This document shows positions 42,087 through 50,594 of a DNA stretch of 64,000 nt, piece after piece. Location: the NCBI RefSeq assembly GCF_010730355.1, contig NZ_AP022576.1:4960001-5024000 (forward strand). Direction: 5' to 3'. A program made the translations under genes and the position numbers. The stretch is from Mycobacterium florentinum. GTDB taxonomy: Bacteria > Actinomycetota > Actinomycetes > Mycobacteriales > Mycobacteriaceae. The notes under the pieces were generated by a model. The model ran no database searches, was not told the DNA's origin, and saw only the letters and a program-made list of their open reading frames with translations. Each line of letters starts with the position of its first letter. Position 1 is the stretch's first letter.

Positions 42087-42129
42087 ACCGCGATCTGGGT
42101 GCAGGATGAGCACCGCTACCGCAGACTCG
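42087..42129 (+). repeat. Direct repeat copy B flanking the nuclease-like gene
   Basis: 43-nt partner of the repeat at 41126-41168, identical at 34 of 43 positions and in the same orientation, ending 9 nt before the sirtuin stop codon. The 961-bp offset equals one gene length. Confidence 0.5.
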
Positions 42130-42138
42130 GCGAAGCCC

Positions 42139-42855
42139 CTACTTGAGCAGGGCGGGCAGCCGCTGCAGCAGCCCCGGCAATGCCAGACTGGCCGGCTCGC
42201 GGATGCTGAGCGTGACGGTGTCGGACAGCGGGGTGGGCTCGGGATTGACCTCGATTACGGTGGTGCCGCGCGAGAGCGCGAGATCGGCGAGGCCGGCGGC
42301 CGGATAGACGATCGCCGAGGTCCCCACCACCAGCATCACGTCGGCGGCCTGGGTCGCCTCGACGGCGTGGCGCCACGGGCCTTCGGGTAGCCGCTCGCCA
42401 AACCAGACGATGTCGGGCCGAATCAGCCCGCCGCAGCGATGGCAGTGTGGCGGCTGCACCTCGAGTGCCGGTTCGGACATCTCGGGCAGAGCATCGGTGT
42501 AGGGCAGATCGCAACTCGTGCAACGGAATTCGAACAAGCTGCCGTGCAGGTGATGCACCGGGGCGCTGCCGGCCCGCTCGTGCAAGTCGTCGACGTTCTG
42601 GGTGACGACGCTGACCTCGGCGTAGTCTTGCCATGCGGCGATGGCCCGGTGTCCGTCATTGGGTTCGACGGTGCCCACCAGGTAATGCCGCCACAAATAC
42701 CAGCCCCACACCCGCTCGGGGTTGTCCCGCCAGCCCTGGGTGCTGGACAGCTCGTAGGGGTCGAACCGGGCCCACAATCCGTTCTTGTCGTCGCGAAATG
42801 TCGGCACTCCGCTCTCCGCGGAGATCCCTGCGCCGCTGAGCACCGTCACTCGCAT
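42139..42855 (-). CDS. NAD-dependent protein deacylase (sirtuin)
   Basis: Codes for 238 residues, counterpart of Rv1151c. The NAD-binding motif is [28 protein letters not shown] precedes the catalytic His in VHHLHGSL, and zinc ligands are CTSC and CHRC. The closing motif is [17 protein letters not shown] Tyr-x-x-Arg pair ([10 protein letters not shown]) marks class III sirtuins (SIRT5/CobB), which remove succinyl/malonyl as well as acetyl groups. Regulates metabolic enzymes such as acyl-CoA synthetases by lysine deacylation (family knowledge). Divergent from a GntR gene 38 nt away. Confidence 0.95.
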   Translation of the reverse strand: MRVTVLSGAGISAESGVPTFRDDKNGLWARFDPYELSSTQGWRDNPERVWGWYLWRHYLVGTVEPNDGHRAIAAWQDYAEVSVVTQNVDDLHERAGSAPVHHLHGSLFEFRCTSCDLPYTDALPEMSEPALEVQPPHCHRCGGLIRPDIVWFGERLPEGPWRHAVEATQAADVMLVVGTSAIVYPAAGLADLALSRGTTVIEVNPEPTPLSDTVTLSIREPASLALPGLLQRLPALLK

Positions 42856-42893
42856 GCCCCCAACATAGCGGTGCTTGGGGTAATACTGGATAC

Positions 42894-43268
42894 GTGGAGC
42901 TGGGCGAATGGCTAAGGGTCGACCTCAAGAGCGGCCGGCCGCTGTTCGACCAGCTCCGGACGCAGGTCATCGATGGTGTGCGGGAAGGTGCCTTGCCGCC
43001 CGGCAGCCGGTTGCCGACGGTGCGCGAGCTGGCCGGACAACTCGGCGTGGCCGTCAATACGGTCGCGCGCGCATACCGTGAGCTGGAGACAGCGGCCATT
43101 GTCGAAACCCGGGGCCGCTTCGGCACTTTCATCGCCCGCTACGACCCGACCGATGCGGCGATGGCGGCCGCGGCCCGCGAGTACGTGCATGTCGCCCGCG
43201 GACTCGGGCTGGGCAAGGCCGATGCGCTGCGTTACATCGAGGCGGTGCCCGACGAGGATTCGCGCTAG
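42894..43268 (+). CDS. GntR-family (YtrA-like) regulator
   Basis: Codes for 124 residues, counterpart of Rv1152. A winged-helix covers about 10-80: [21 protein letters not shown], then [22 protein letters not shown] and the wing [10 protein letters not shown]. It is followed by a short C-terminal tail with no large effector domain, as in the YtrA subfamily. The GTG start has no Shine-Dalgarno sequence and lies right behind AT-rich TAATACTGGATAC, so a leaderless mRNA is plausible. Its TAG stop shares the bases CTAG (43265-43268) with the stop of the convergent methyltransferase. Confidence 0.9.
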   Translation: MELGEWLRVDLKSGRPLFDQLRTQVIDGVREGALPPGSRLPTVRELAGQLGVAVNTVARAYRELETAAIVETRGRFGTFIARYDPTDAAMAAAAREYVHVARGLGLGKADALRYIEAVPDEDSR

Positions 43269-44101
43269 CCGAATTCCAGCAGCGTCAAGCACGGCCGCAG
43301 CGCCTTGAACATCGGCGTGCGGTAGATCATCGACACCGCCGCGTTGAACGCGCGGCCGCGCCCGGGCGGCAGCCGCAAATCCTGGACCGCGCGGATACCC
43401 GGCACGGTGTTCACCAGGTCGGCCACCTCAGGAACGGACAGGCTGAACGGCAGCGGCGGCCCCTTGTACCGTCGCGAGGTCCGCATGCCGCGCCGGCTCA
43501 CCCGCGACACCCAGGCCGGGGGCAGGTCGAACATCATCTGGCCGCCGGGAAACCTGCTGGCGCACTGGGTAATCAGCCCCATCGCCTGCTCGGGTTGCAG
43601 ATACATCAGCAGCCCCTCGGCGGTGATGAACACGCCGCCGGCCGGATCTACCGAGTCCATCCAGCCGTAGTCCAGGGCCGACTGGCCGCACACCGACATC
43701 CGCTCATTCGACGGCAGCAGCCGGGTCCGAATATCGGTGATATCGGGCAAATCGACTGTAAGCCAACGGAATTGGGCGTTAGGAAGGCTTGCGTCCAATC
43801 GCCAGAAGCTGGTCTGCAGACCCTCGGCCAGCGCCACCACGGTGGCCGCCGGGTGCCCGGCCAGGTAGGACAGGGCCTGGGTGTCGAAGAGCCGGGCGCG
43901 CAGCGCGATGTCCTGGCGGGGCCGGCCGAACTTGGCGAAGTCGTAGTCGATCGAGTCGACCAGTTCTATCGCCATCGGATCGACGATCAGGGGAGCGGGC
44001 CCGCGCGCTTCCTGCGCCCGCGCGTTCAGCGTCAGCAGGGCGGTCTCGGAGACGCCTTCCAGGGAGACCTTCCCTTTTCCGGGCTCGTGGGCGGAGGTCA
44101 T
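43265..44101 (-). CDS. SAM-dependent methyltransferase of the LCMT/TIGR00027 family
   Basis: Codes for 278 residues, counterpart of Rv1153c (omt). The N-terminus is [37 protein letters not shown] replaces the usual glycine-rich SAM loop in this family, and [20 protein letters not shown] plus [14 protein letters not shown] follow the leucine carboxyl methyltransferase pattern. Probably an O-methyltransferase for a small molecule; substrate unknown. The upstream 33-nt gap to the DUF1697 gene on the same strand suggests co-transcription from 44656. Confidence 0.85.
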   Translation of the reverse strand: MTSAHEPGKGKVSLEGVSETALLTLNARAQEARGPAPLIVDPMAIELVDSIDYDFAKFGRPRQDIALRARLFDTQALSYLAGHPAATVVALAEGLQTSFWRLDASLPNAQFRWLTVDLPDITDIRTRLLPSNERMSVCGQSALDYGWMDSVDPAGGVFITAEGLLMYLQPEQAMGLITQCASRFPGGQMMFDLPPAWVSRVSRRGMRTSRRYKGPPLPFSLSVPEVADLVNTVPGIRAVQDLRLPPGRGRAFNAAVSMIYRTPMFKALRPCLTLLEFG

Positions 44102-44134
44102 CGAGGCAAACCTTACCGACCTTCGGCACGAGCA

Positions 44135-44656
44135 TCACCGCAACAGTTTGGCCAGGGTACGCATGTTGCGGGTGGTGGTCGACGACTTGTAGCGCGGCTT
44201 GCCCATCGTCTTGCCGATCGTGCTGTCCAGCGTGGCGCCCTTGGGCACCTGCCAGTAGATGACGCCGTCACCGCGGCCGATCTTTTCGTCCGGGCCGGCG
44301 TCTTCGGCCAGCGCGGCGAGCTCGTCGAGCACCGCGGGGTCGGCGACGAACGTGACGTAGGACTGATAGCCGTCGACCTCGGGCTCGAACGGGTAGGCGT
44401 CGACGATGGCATGCACGGTATCGAGGTCATAGGGCAGCACCCACGCGTCGTAACCGAACTTCTCGCGCAGGGTGGTTTGGGCTTTGTTGCGGACCGCGGG
44501 CGCCTTGGCGGACGACTCCAGCAGCACGTTGCCGGTGGCCAGGATGGTGCGGACGGCCGAGAAGCCCGCGTCGGTCAGGGCCGTTGCCACCTCGGCCATT
44601 TTCAGGTTGACGCCGCCGACGTTGACGCCGCGCAGGAACACCGCGTACTTGGTCAC
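44135..44656 (-). CDS. DUF1697 family protein
   Basis: Codes for 173 residues beginning (GTG) VTKYAVFLRGVNVGGVN, the hallmark of DUF1697. The rest, TILATGNVLLESSA, DAWVLPYDLDTVHAIVDAYPF and a C-terminal TRNMRTLAKLL, also fits. Counterpart of Rv1154c, which I recall as annotated with a longer N-terminus. The longer frame here overlaps the divergent gene at 44692 and is less likely. No activity is known to me. Confidence 0.8.
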   Translation of the reverse strand: MTKYAVFLRGVNVGGVNLKMAEVATALTDAGFSAVRTILATGNVLLESSAKAPAVRNKAQTTLREKFGYDAWVLPYDLDTVHAIVDAYPFEPEVDGYQSYVTFVADPAVLDELAALAEDAGPDEKIGRGDGVIYWQVPKGATLDSTIGKTMGKPRYKSSTTTRNMRTLAKLLR

Positions 44657-44682
44657 GATCCGATTGGACCAGAGCGACGTAG

Positions 44683-45135
<453 letters not shown>

Positions 45136-45153
45136 TCGGGTTAGGCTGCGGGC

Positions 45154-45360
45154 ATGGCCGAATCGAGCTCCGGAAAAGACGCCACGCCCGCCGAGGCGGA
45201 GGACGACAACAAGCGCAAGTTTCGCGAAGCCTTGGAGCGCAAGATGGCCAAGTCTTCGGGCGGATCCGATCACAAAGACGGTGGCGGCGGCAAGCAGTCC
45301 CGCGCGCACGGTGCCGCGGGCGGCGGCCGGCGGGAATTCCGTCGCAAGAGCGGCGGCTGA
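45154..45360 (+). CDS. Small charged protein, DUF5302-like
   Basis: Codes for 68 residues that are almost entirely hydrophilic: DNKRKFREALERKMAKSSGGSDH in the middle, Gly-rich HGAAGGGRREFRRKSGG at the end. This composition and the KFREALERK core match small actinobacterial DUF5302 proteins, probably disordered or nucleic-acid binding. Starts 18 nt after the F420-binding protein gene, so it is likely the second gene of that operon. Confidence 0.75.
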   Translation: MAESSSGKDATPAEAEDDNKRKFREALERKMAKSSGGSDHKDGGGGKQSRAHGAAGGGRREFRRKSGG

Positions 45361-45395
45361 CCCGCCCAGAGTTGTTGGTGGGCAGAGCTTTTCGC

Positions 45396-45926
45396 TCAGT
45401 CGTGGGGCAGGACGAACAGCCCGATCGATGGGTCTGCTTTGCCCGGTTTGCCGCGCATGCTGCCGCGGGTGCTCGGGTGCGAGAAGTCCAGTTGGGACGG
45501 GTCGTTTTGGTATGCCCAATCCGCCACGATGGTGCGTTGCAGGAACTTCCAGTGCCCGTCGTGGCGGATGTAGGTGTCCAGGTACCGGCCGCCGATGACG
45601 ACGTCGATGTCGTGTTCGGGACCGGCGAACGTGTGAAACACCAGGCAGTAGATCTCGCCGCGGGCGCCGTCGCCCTCGACCACGAAGTTCGTCGTGGTGA
45701 TGTTGTGTTGGGAGACACGCACATACGGCTCGGCTGCCTGTAGTTGCGCGATGAACGCTTCGACGCCGCCCGTCGAGAACGAGCCGTGCGAATCGGTCGC
45801 GTCCGGGTGGTACAGACCCCGCAGCGTTTCGTAGTCGGCGCGGTCGACGGCCCGGCAATAGGCGGTCACGAGCTGATGCAGTTCGTCGCGGTCAACCATC
45901 AGTGCCAATCTGGCTTCATCCACCAC
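45396..45926 (-). CDS. SnoaL-like/NTF2-fold protein
   Basis: Codes for 176 residues of the cone-like NTF2 fold: DRDELHQLVTAYCRAVDRAD, then LRGLYHPDATDSHGSF and IGGRYLDTYIRHDGHWKFLQR with VADWAY. Such SnoaL_4 proteins are polyketide cyclases, ketosteroid-isomerase-like enzymes or dehydratases; the conserved Tyr, Asp and His positions are present. The C-terminal 30 residues (RGSMRGKPGKADPSIGL) extend the fold. GTG 45926 is assumed; an ATG nine codons later is possible. Not obviously co-transcribed with a neighbour. Confidence 0.78.
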   Translation of the reverse strand: MVDEARLALMVDRDELHQLVTAYCRAVDRADYETLRGLYHPDATDSHGSFSTGGVEAFIAQLQAAEPYVRVSQHNITTTNFVVEGDGARGEIYCLVFHTFAGPEHDIDVVIGGRYLDTYIRHDGHWKFLQRTIVADWAYQNDPSQLDFSHPSTRGSMRGKPGKADPSIGLFVLPHD

Positions 45927-46036
45927 CTCGCCACGATAGCTCGGAGGTAATGCGCTGGTCGTCAGCGCCTTTCTGGTGAGTAGTCTGTCGAACAGGTAGG
46001 TCGCCGGTCTTAGGGTGTGCAGCGAAAGGTTGGTCG

Positions 46037-46615
46037 TTGACGGTGAAAATTTGCCTCGCTCAGGATCCCGAGGCCGACAAGCTGCTGGCCGACGATCCGC
46101 TGGCTTTGCTGATCGGGATGGTGCTGGATCAACAGGTCACCTTTGAAACCGCCTTCGCGGGACCGAAGAAGATCGCGGACCGGATGGGCAGCTTTTCAGC
46201 CGCCACCATCGCCGATTACGACCCGGACAAGTTCGCCGCGCTGTGCTCGGAAAGGCCTGCGATACATCGTTTTCCGGGATCGATGGCCAAACGCATCCAG
46301 ACGCTGGCGCAGATCATCGTGGACCGCTATGACGGCGACGCGGCGGGATTGTGGACCGCCGGCGACCCGGACGGCAACGAGCTGCTGCGCCGCATCAAGG
46401 GGCTGCCCGGTTTCGGCGACGTGAAGGCGCAGATCTTTCTGGCCCTGCTTGGCAAGCAATACGGCGTGACGCCGAAAGGCTGGCGCGCGGCCGCCGGGGA
46501 CTTCGGCAAGGCCGGATCGCACATCTCCGTCGCTGATATCGTCGACGACCAATCGATGGGCAAAGTGCGGGCGTATAAAAAGCAGATGAAAGCAGCAGCC
46601 AAGGCGGCTAAGTAG
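46037..46615 (+). CDS. HhH-GPD base-excision-repair-like protein
   Basis: Codes for 192 residues, counterpart of Rv1156. It shows features of the HhH-GPD superfamily in small actinobacterial form: PLALLIGMVLDQQVTFETAFAGP near the N-terminus, and the helix-hairpin-helix with LLRRIKGLPGFGDVKAQIFLALL around residue 130. The C-terminus KAGSHISVADIVD lies where the family's catalytic Asp is expected. The start is TTG 46037 (GAAAGG 8 nt upstream) or GTG two codons later. Possible DNA glycosylase; unproven. Followed 28 nt later by a 48-residue ORF. Confidence 0.78.
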   Translation: MTVKICLAQDPEADKLLADDPLALLIGMVLDQQVTFETAFAGPKKIADRMGSFSAATIADYDPDKFAALCSERPAIHRFPGSMAKRIQTLAQIIVDRYDGDAAGLWTAGDPDGNELLRRIKGLPGFGDVKAQIFLALLGKQYGVTPKGWRAAAGDFGKAGSHISVADIVDDQSMGKVRAYKKQMKAAAKAAK

Positions 46616-46643
46616 TAGGTCACCAGAAGGGAAGGGCGGCAAC

Positions 46644-46790
46644 GTGAAGACACACATTACGTGTCCATGCGGAGAAGCCATCGTCGGCAAGGACGAGGAT
46701 GAGCTGGTCGAGCTGACCCAGGCTCACCTGTCCAGTGTTCATCCGGGTCTGGAGTACGACCGCGACGCAATCCTGTTCATGGCGTACTAG
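46644..46790 (+). CDS. Small zinc-ribbon-like DUF1059 protein
   Basis: Codes for 48 residues, GTG 46644 to TAG 46790. It starts VKTHITCPCGEAIVGKDEDE, with a Cys-x-Cys that with the histidines in THIT, QAHLSSVH could bind metal. The pattern of CP.CG, acidic helix and AHL..VH resembles DUF1059. GAAGGG precedes the start. Probably co-transcribed with the HhH-GPD gene. The stop codon sits in the outer stem of the inverted repeat that follows. Confidence 0.7.
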   Translation: MKTHITCPCGEAIVGKDEDELVELTQAHLSSVHPGLEYDRDAILFMAY

Positions 46791-46868
46791 CCAACCCCCA
46801 CGCATAAGGCGAGCGCGCGTGTCGTGCGGGACACGCGCGCTCGCGCTAGGGCAGGGTGTTGGTTGGCT
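46789..46868. terminator. Nested inverted repeat between convergent genes
   Basis: Outer arms AGCCAACC (46789-46796) and GGTTGGCT (46861-46868) enclose a perfect inner 15-bp stem, GCGAGCGCGCGTGTC (46809-46823) with GACACGCGCGCTCGC (46830-46844). It separates the convergent DUF1059 and secreted-protein genes and can terminate both. There is no T tract. Confidence 0.7.
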
Positions 46869-47912
46869 TTAGGGCACCACGGTCGAGCCGATGGTGGGCA
46901 GGAACTGGCATTGCTTTTCTTTGGTCGTGACCTGACCGAAGATCGTCGACATGATGCTGCCCGAACCGGTGTCGGCAATACCGGTCAATGTCGTCGGCCC
47001 CTCGGGATTGATGTCGGTGCGCGGCTGGAGTGTGACGGTGCCCGACTTGCCCGTGGTCAGGTTCACCCAGGTGACATTCAGCGGCAGCTTCTGCACCTCG
47101 GCGGGTCCGGGCGTGCCGACGGCGGTGAACACGTAGGCGGTCTGGCCGGCTTTGGGGCCGGGCAGCGGGATCGTGGCAGGCCCCGCCACCGACAGCGCGG
47201 CCGCTAGCGCGTTACTGCCGTCGGCCAGGCAATTGCTGCCGATCGAGGGATACATGAAGTCCTGCGTAATCGGCGCGCCCGGGCCGTAACCCGGAGCCGC
47301 CGCGCCCGGCGCGGGGTCCGGGGCCGGCGCGACCGCGGCAGCCGGTGCCGGTGCGCCGCCCGGAGCAGCAGCCGGTGCGGGAGCCGGCGCGGGCGCAGCC
47401 GCCGGAGCGGGACCCGGGGCCGCCCCCGGTACGGGAGTGTGCGGCGTGCCGGCCGCCGGGGCCGGACCCGCGGCGTGGACCGGGTCGATGCCCGTCGGCA
47501 GGTGTGCCTGGGCACCCGGCACGATGCCGGCGCCGGGTACATGCTCGGTCGGGGCGGCGTCAGGCGCGGGAGCCGGCGCACCGGGAAGCGGAGCACCCGG
47601 CTCCTGAACGAATTGATTCACCGACGCGGCCACGTTCTTCGATTCGGTGGGCGCGGTCGGGTTGTGCGTGAACGCTTGCGCGGCGGCCATCAGCAGCTGC
47701 GTCGCTTGGCCGGGGTCGGTGGCCGCCTGCTGAATGATCGGGCTCAGCTGTGACAACGCGGGCAGGCCGGGTAGCCCGGCGGCAACGTTGGGTTGCGGTG
47801 TCGGCTGCGGTGCCGCCGGATCGGCCGCCGCGCTCGGGCAGAACCCGAACGCGGCGGACGATGCCGTCACGACAGCGGCCAAACCTTTGGACAGATTCCA
47901 AGTGCTTGCCAC
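46869..47912 (-). CDS. Secreted Pro/Ala-rich protein
   Basis: Codes for 347 residues, counterpart of Rv1157c. A signal peptide (MASTWNLSKGLAAVVTASSAAFG to about CPSAAADP) precedes the mature part. Then comes a helical region with LSPIIQQAATDPGQATQLLM, and a long low-complexity Pro-Ala stretch around 105-210 (many AP and PA repeats). A C-terminal folded domain starts YPSIGSNCLADGSNALAAAL, with a second Cys in KEKQCQFLP, probably one disulfide. Exported, cell-wall or secreted. Lies 48 nt downstream of a similar secreted protein gene. No enzymatic function is apparent. Confidence 0.85.
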   Translation of the reverse strand: MASTWNLSKGLAAVVTASSAAFGFCPSAAADPAAPQPTPQPNVAAGLPGLPALSQLSPIIQQAATDPGQATQLLMAAAQAFTHNPTAPTESKNVAASVNQFVQEPGAPLPGAPAPAPDAAPTEHVPGAGIVPGAQAHLPTGIDPVHAAGPAPAAGTPHTPVPGAAPGPAPAAAPAPAPAPAAAPGGAPAPAAAVAPAPDPAPGAAAPGYGPGAPITQDFMYPSIGSNCLADGSNALAAALSVAGPATIPLPGPKAGQTAYVFTAVGTPGPAEVQKLPLNVTWVNLTTGKSGTVTLQPRTDINPEGPTTLTGIADTGSGSIMSTIFGQVTTKEKQCQFLPTIGSTVVP

Positions 47913-47960
47913 GATGTCCTCGTCCTTCGGTAGTGGATTAGCAGCCGGTTAGCAGACTGC

Positions 47961-48647
47961 TCAGGGAATGGCCGAGAGCAGCGACAGCGGCGCGGCCGGC
48001 GCGGTTGCCGCCGGTGCCGCCGGTGCCGCAGCGCTCGGGACGGCGCCGGTGGCCAGTGCCGGCAGGTCGCCCGGGAGCGACAGCTTCGGTGGCACATTGA
48101 GCGGCAGGCCGGGCAGCGCCGGCATGTTGACATTCGCCACGTTCGACAGCGGGGACGTCGCCGGTGCGGCGGCGGTCGCGGGTGCCGTCGGCGACGTCAG
48201 GCCCGGGATCGAGCCCAGCCCGGGAATGGCCGAGCTAGCCGCCGGAGCGGCCGGAGCCGCCGGCGTCGTCTGTCCCAGCCCGGGAATCGAGCTGAGGCCG
48301 GGGATCGTCGGGCTGGCCGCCGTGGGGGCGGCCGGCGTGAGTCCCGGAATGGACGGGACACCCGCCGGGGCAGACGCCGCGGGCGCCTGTGCGGCCGAGG
48401 TCAGGCCCGGGAAGGTGATGCCGGGCTGGGCCGGAGCCTGGGGCGGTTGCGCGCCGAGGGCGGTGGCGAGGTTCTGCAGGATCTGCGGAGCGTTGGCCGC
48501 CGAGGCGATCAGCTGCTGCGGGATGTTCTGCAGGCCGGGGTCGGGAATCGGCGCCGGGTCGGCGTGGGCGATACCGCCCGTGAGTAGGGCGGCAGACGAA
48601 CCGACGACGACGGCGGCCGCTTTCGCGAGAGTCCAGATGCTTGGCAT
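47961..48647 (-). CDS. Secreted Ala/Pro-rich protein with IPGL repeats
   Basis: Codes for 228 residues, counterpart of Rv1158c. The signal peptide MPSIWTLAKAAAVVVGSSAALL ends near GIAHADP. A short helical part (LQNIPQQLIASAANAPQILQNL) is followed by a low-complexity region. There the short motif IPGL recurs at least five times (SIPGLTP, TIPGLSSIPGLGQ, AIPGLGSIPGLT), spaced by Ala/Thr/Pro. ATG 48647 follows GGGGGAG and is preferred to a start 27 codons earlier that would put unrelated residues before the signal peptide. Likely expressed with the neighbouring secreted protein. Confidence 0.85.
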   Translation of the reverse strand: MPSIWTLAKAAAVVVGSSAALLTGGIAHADPAPIPDPGLQNIPQQLIASAANAPQILQNLATALGAQPPQAPAQPGITFPGLTSAAQAPAASAPAGVPSIPGLTPAAPTAASPTIPGLSSIPGLGQTTPAAPAAPAASSAIPGLGSIPGLTSPTAPATAAAPATSPLSNVANVNMPALPGLPLNVPPKLSLPGDLPALATGAVPSAAAPAAPAATAPAAPLSLLSAIP

Positions 48648-48819
48648 TGCTCCCCCAAGGGATCGACAACAGGTGACGGAGCCGAAGCTACTTTGATGCT
48701 GGTGGGACTCAAGTGACACGTGTGGCATTTATTTGATCGTTATCGATACGAGTGACGGCGGTGACCAGACGGTCGCTCACGCGCCCCCGAACTGCGGATC
48801 GTCGGCAAAGTCCGCGGCA

Positions 48820-50154
48820 ATGTGCGCGACGGTGGTGACGACGGACGACACCCCAGCGTCCGCCGTGGTCGCTAAAGTCAGGCGGGTAGACACCAATCTG
48901 GCCGTCCCGGCGGCCCCCATCGCCCGGCGGCTGGCGAGTCTGATGAGCTCCGCCGCGCCGCTGCTATTGGTCGTGAGCATCGCCGCACGACTCGGCTTGA
49001 CGTACCTGACGCCCAACGGCGCGAACTTCGTCGACCTGCACGTCTATCTCGGCGGCGCGGCCGCCATCGACCATCCCGGCACCCTGTACGACTTCGTGTA
49101 CAGCGAGCACACGCCGGACTTCCCGCTGCCGTTCACGTATCCGCCGTTCGCGGCGATCGTGTTCTACCCGTTGCACCTGCTGCCGTTCGGCCTGGCCGCT
49201 CTTCTGTGGCTGGTCGCCATGATGGCCGCGTTGTACGGCTCGGTTCGAATCAGCCAGCGGTTACTCGGCGTCGCGCGCGGCCGCGGCCAGCGTGTCGCGA
49301 TGGCGTGGACCGCGGCCACGATCTGGATTGAGCCGCTGCGCAACAACTTTGACTACGGGCAGATCAACGTCTTCCTGATGCTGGCGGTGCTTTGGGCGAT
49401 CTACACCACGCGCTGGTCGCTGTCGGGCCTGTTGGTCGGCGTGGCGTCGGGGATCAAGTTGACCCCCGCGATCGCGGGTGTCTATCTGGTCGGCGTCGGG
49501 CGTTTCGCCGCCGCCGCGTTTTCGGCGGTCGTCTTCTTCGCCACCGTCGCGCTCTCGGCGCTGATCGTCGGCGACCAGACTCGCCACTACTTCACCGATC
49601 TACTCGGCGACGCGCATCGGGTGGGGCCCATCGCGACGGCGATCAATCAGTCCTGGCGCGGTGGCATTTCCCGGATCCTGGGCTACGACGCCGGCTTCGG
49701 TCCGCTGGTCTTGATCGCCATCGCCGTCACGGCGGTGCTGGCCGTCCTGGCGTGGCGCGCCCTGGACTCCACGGATCGGCTCGGCAAGTTGCTGGTGGTC
49801 GAGATGTTCGGACTGCTGATGTCACCCATTTCGTGGACGCACCACTGGGTGTGGCTGGTGCCGCTGATGATGTGGCTGATCCATGGGCCGTTGCGCGAGC
49901 GCGCCGGCATGCGGATCGCGGGCTGGGGCTGGCTGGCACTGACCGTCGTCGGCGTGCCGTGGTTGCTGCTGTTCGCGCAGCCGAACATCTGGCAGATCAG
50001 CCGACCCTGGTACTTCGCGTGGGCCGGACTGGCCTACACGCTGGCGGCAGTGGCAACGTTGGTTGTCATCGCGGCCGCCAGCAAACGATCCGCCGGGCCG
50101 GATTCCGCGCCGGCCCCGCAGTCGCAAACGCGGGCCACGTCGACGCTGGGCTAG
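48820..50154 (+). CDS. pimE: Polyprenol-phosphate-mannose-dependent alpha-1,2-mannosyltransferase PimE
   Basis: Adds the fifth mannose (alpha-1,2) to phosphatidylinositol mannosides from polyprenol-phosphate-mannose on the periplasmic side. A polytopic GT-C enzyme of 444 residues (GT87). The catalytic Asp motif is [34 protein letters not shown] and [15 protein letters not shown] are family-typical loops, and [19 protein letters not shown] lies near the end. Counterpart of Rv1159. ATG 48820 (MCATVV) resembles the known N-terminus; the frame remains open for 29 codons upstream. The stop overlaps the convergent dehydratase stop through CTAG. Confidence 0.92.
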   Translation: MCATVVTTDDTPASAVVAKVRRVDTNLAVPAAPIARRLASLMSSAAPLLLVVSIAARLGLTYLTPNGANFVDLHVYLGGAAAIDHPGTLYDFVYSEHTPDFPLPFTYPPFAAIVFYPLHLLPFGLAALLWLVAMMAALYGSVRISQRLLGVARGRGQRVAMAWTAATIWIEPLRNNFDYGQINVFLMLAVLWAIYTTRWSLSGLLVGVASGIKLTPAIAGVYLVGVGRFAAAAFSAVVFFATVALSALIVGDQTRHYFTDLLGDAHRVGPIATAINQSWRGGISRILGYDAGFGPLVLIAIAVTAVLAVLAWRALDSTDRLGKLLVVEMFGLLMSPISWTHHWVWLVPLMMWLIHGPLRERAGMRIAGWGWLALTVVGVPWLLLFAQPNIWQISRPWYFAWAGLAYTLAAVATLVVIAAASKRSAGPDSAPAPQSQTRATSTLG

Positions 50155-50435
50155 CCCGCGACGATCCCGTTGATATCGCGCGCCATCTCGACGTCGTTTT
50201 TGGTGATACCGCCTTCGGAGTGCGTGATGAGCGCGAAAGTCACTGTCCGCCAACGAATGTCGATGTCAGGATGGTGGTCTTTGCTTTCGGCGTGCTCGCC
50301 TACCCGGCGCACCGCGTCGATGCCGGCCAGGAAACTTTCGAACTTGATCGAGCGGCGCAATGCCCCGTCGGCACGCTCCCAGCCGTCGAGGGCGGGCAGG
50401 GCGGCATCTACTTGTTCATCTGTCAGCACGGCCAT
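50151..50435 (-). CDS. Pterin-4-alpha-carbinolamine dehydratase
   Basis: Codes for 94 residues, counterpart of Rv1159[22 protein letters not shown] followed by the active-site motif [11 protein letters not shown] and the strand [14 protein letters not shown] define the PCD/DCoH fold. Dehydrates 4a-hydroxytetrahydropterin; in bacteria without phenylalanine hydroxylase it may serve other pterin or molybdopterin reactions. ATG 50435 was chosen over an ATG three codons upstream. Convergent with pimE, sharing CTAG at the stops. Confidence 0.92.
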   Translation of the reverse strand: MAVLTDEQVDAALPALDGWERADGALRRSIKFESFLAGIDAVRRVGEHAESKDHHPDIDIRWRTVTFALITHSEGGITKNDVEMARDINGIVAG

Positions 50436-50594
50436 GAGCAGCAAACCTTTCTATGCGAAAAACCTTGCCGGCTGCCACGTTACGCCATGCACCAGGCGTT
50501 CGACTCCGGCATTCTGGGGAAATTGGGCTGAACCAGGTCAGCGGACGCTCCGTGAACAAGTAAGGCCCCGGAGTGAGGGAGGCATGCGGCCGCC

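Noticed and set aside
42894..44101. Overlapping stop codons in CTAG between convergent genes (also at 50151-50154)
   Set aside because: Compact gene ends sharing CTAG are a normal consequence of dense packing; not a regulatory element.
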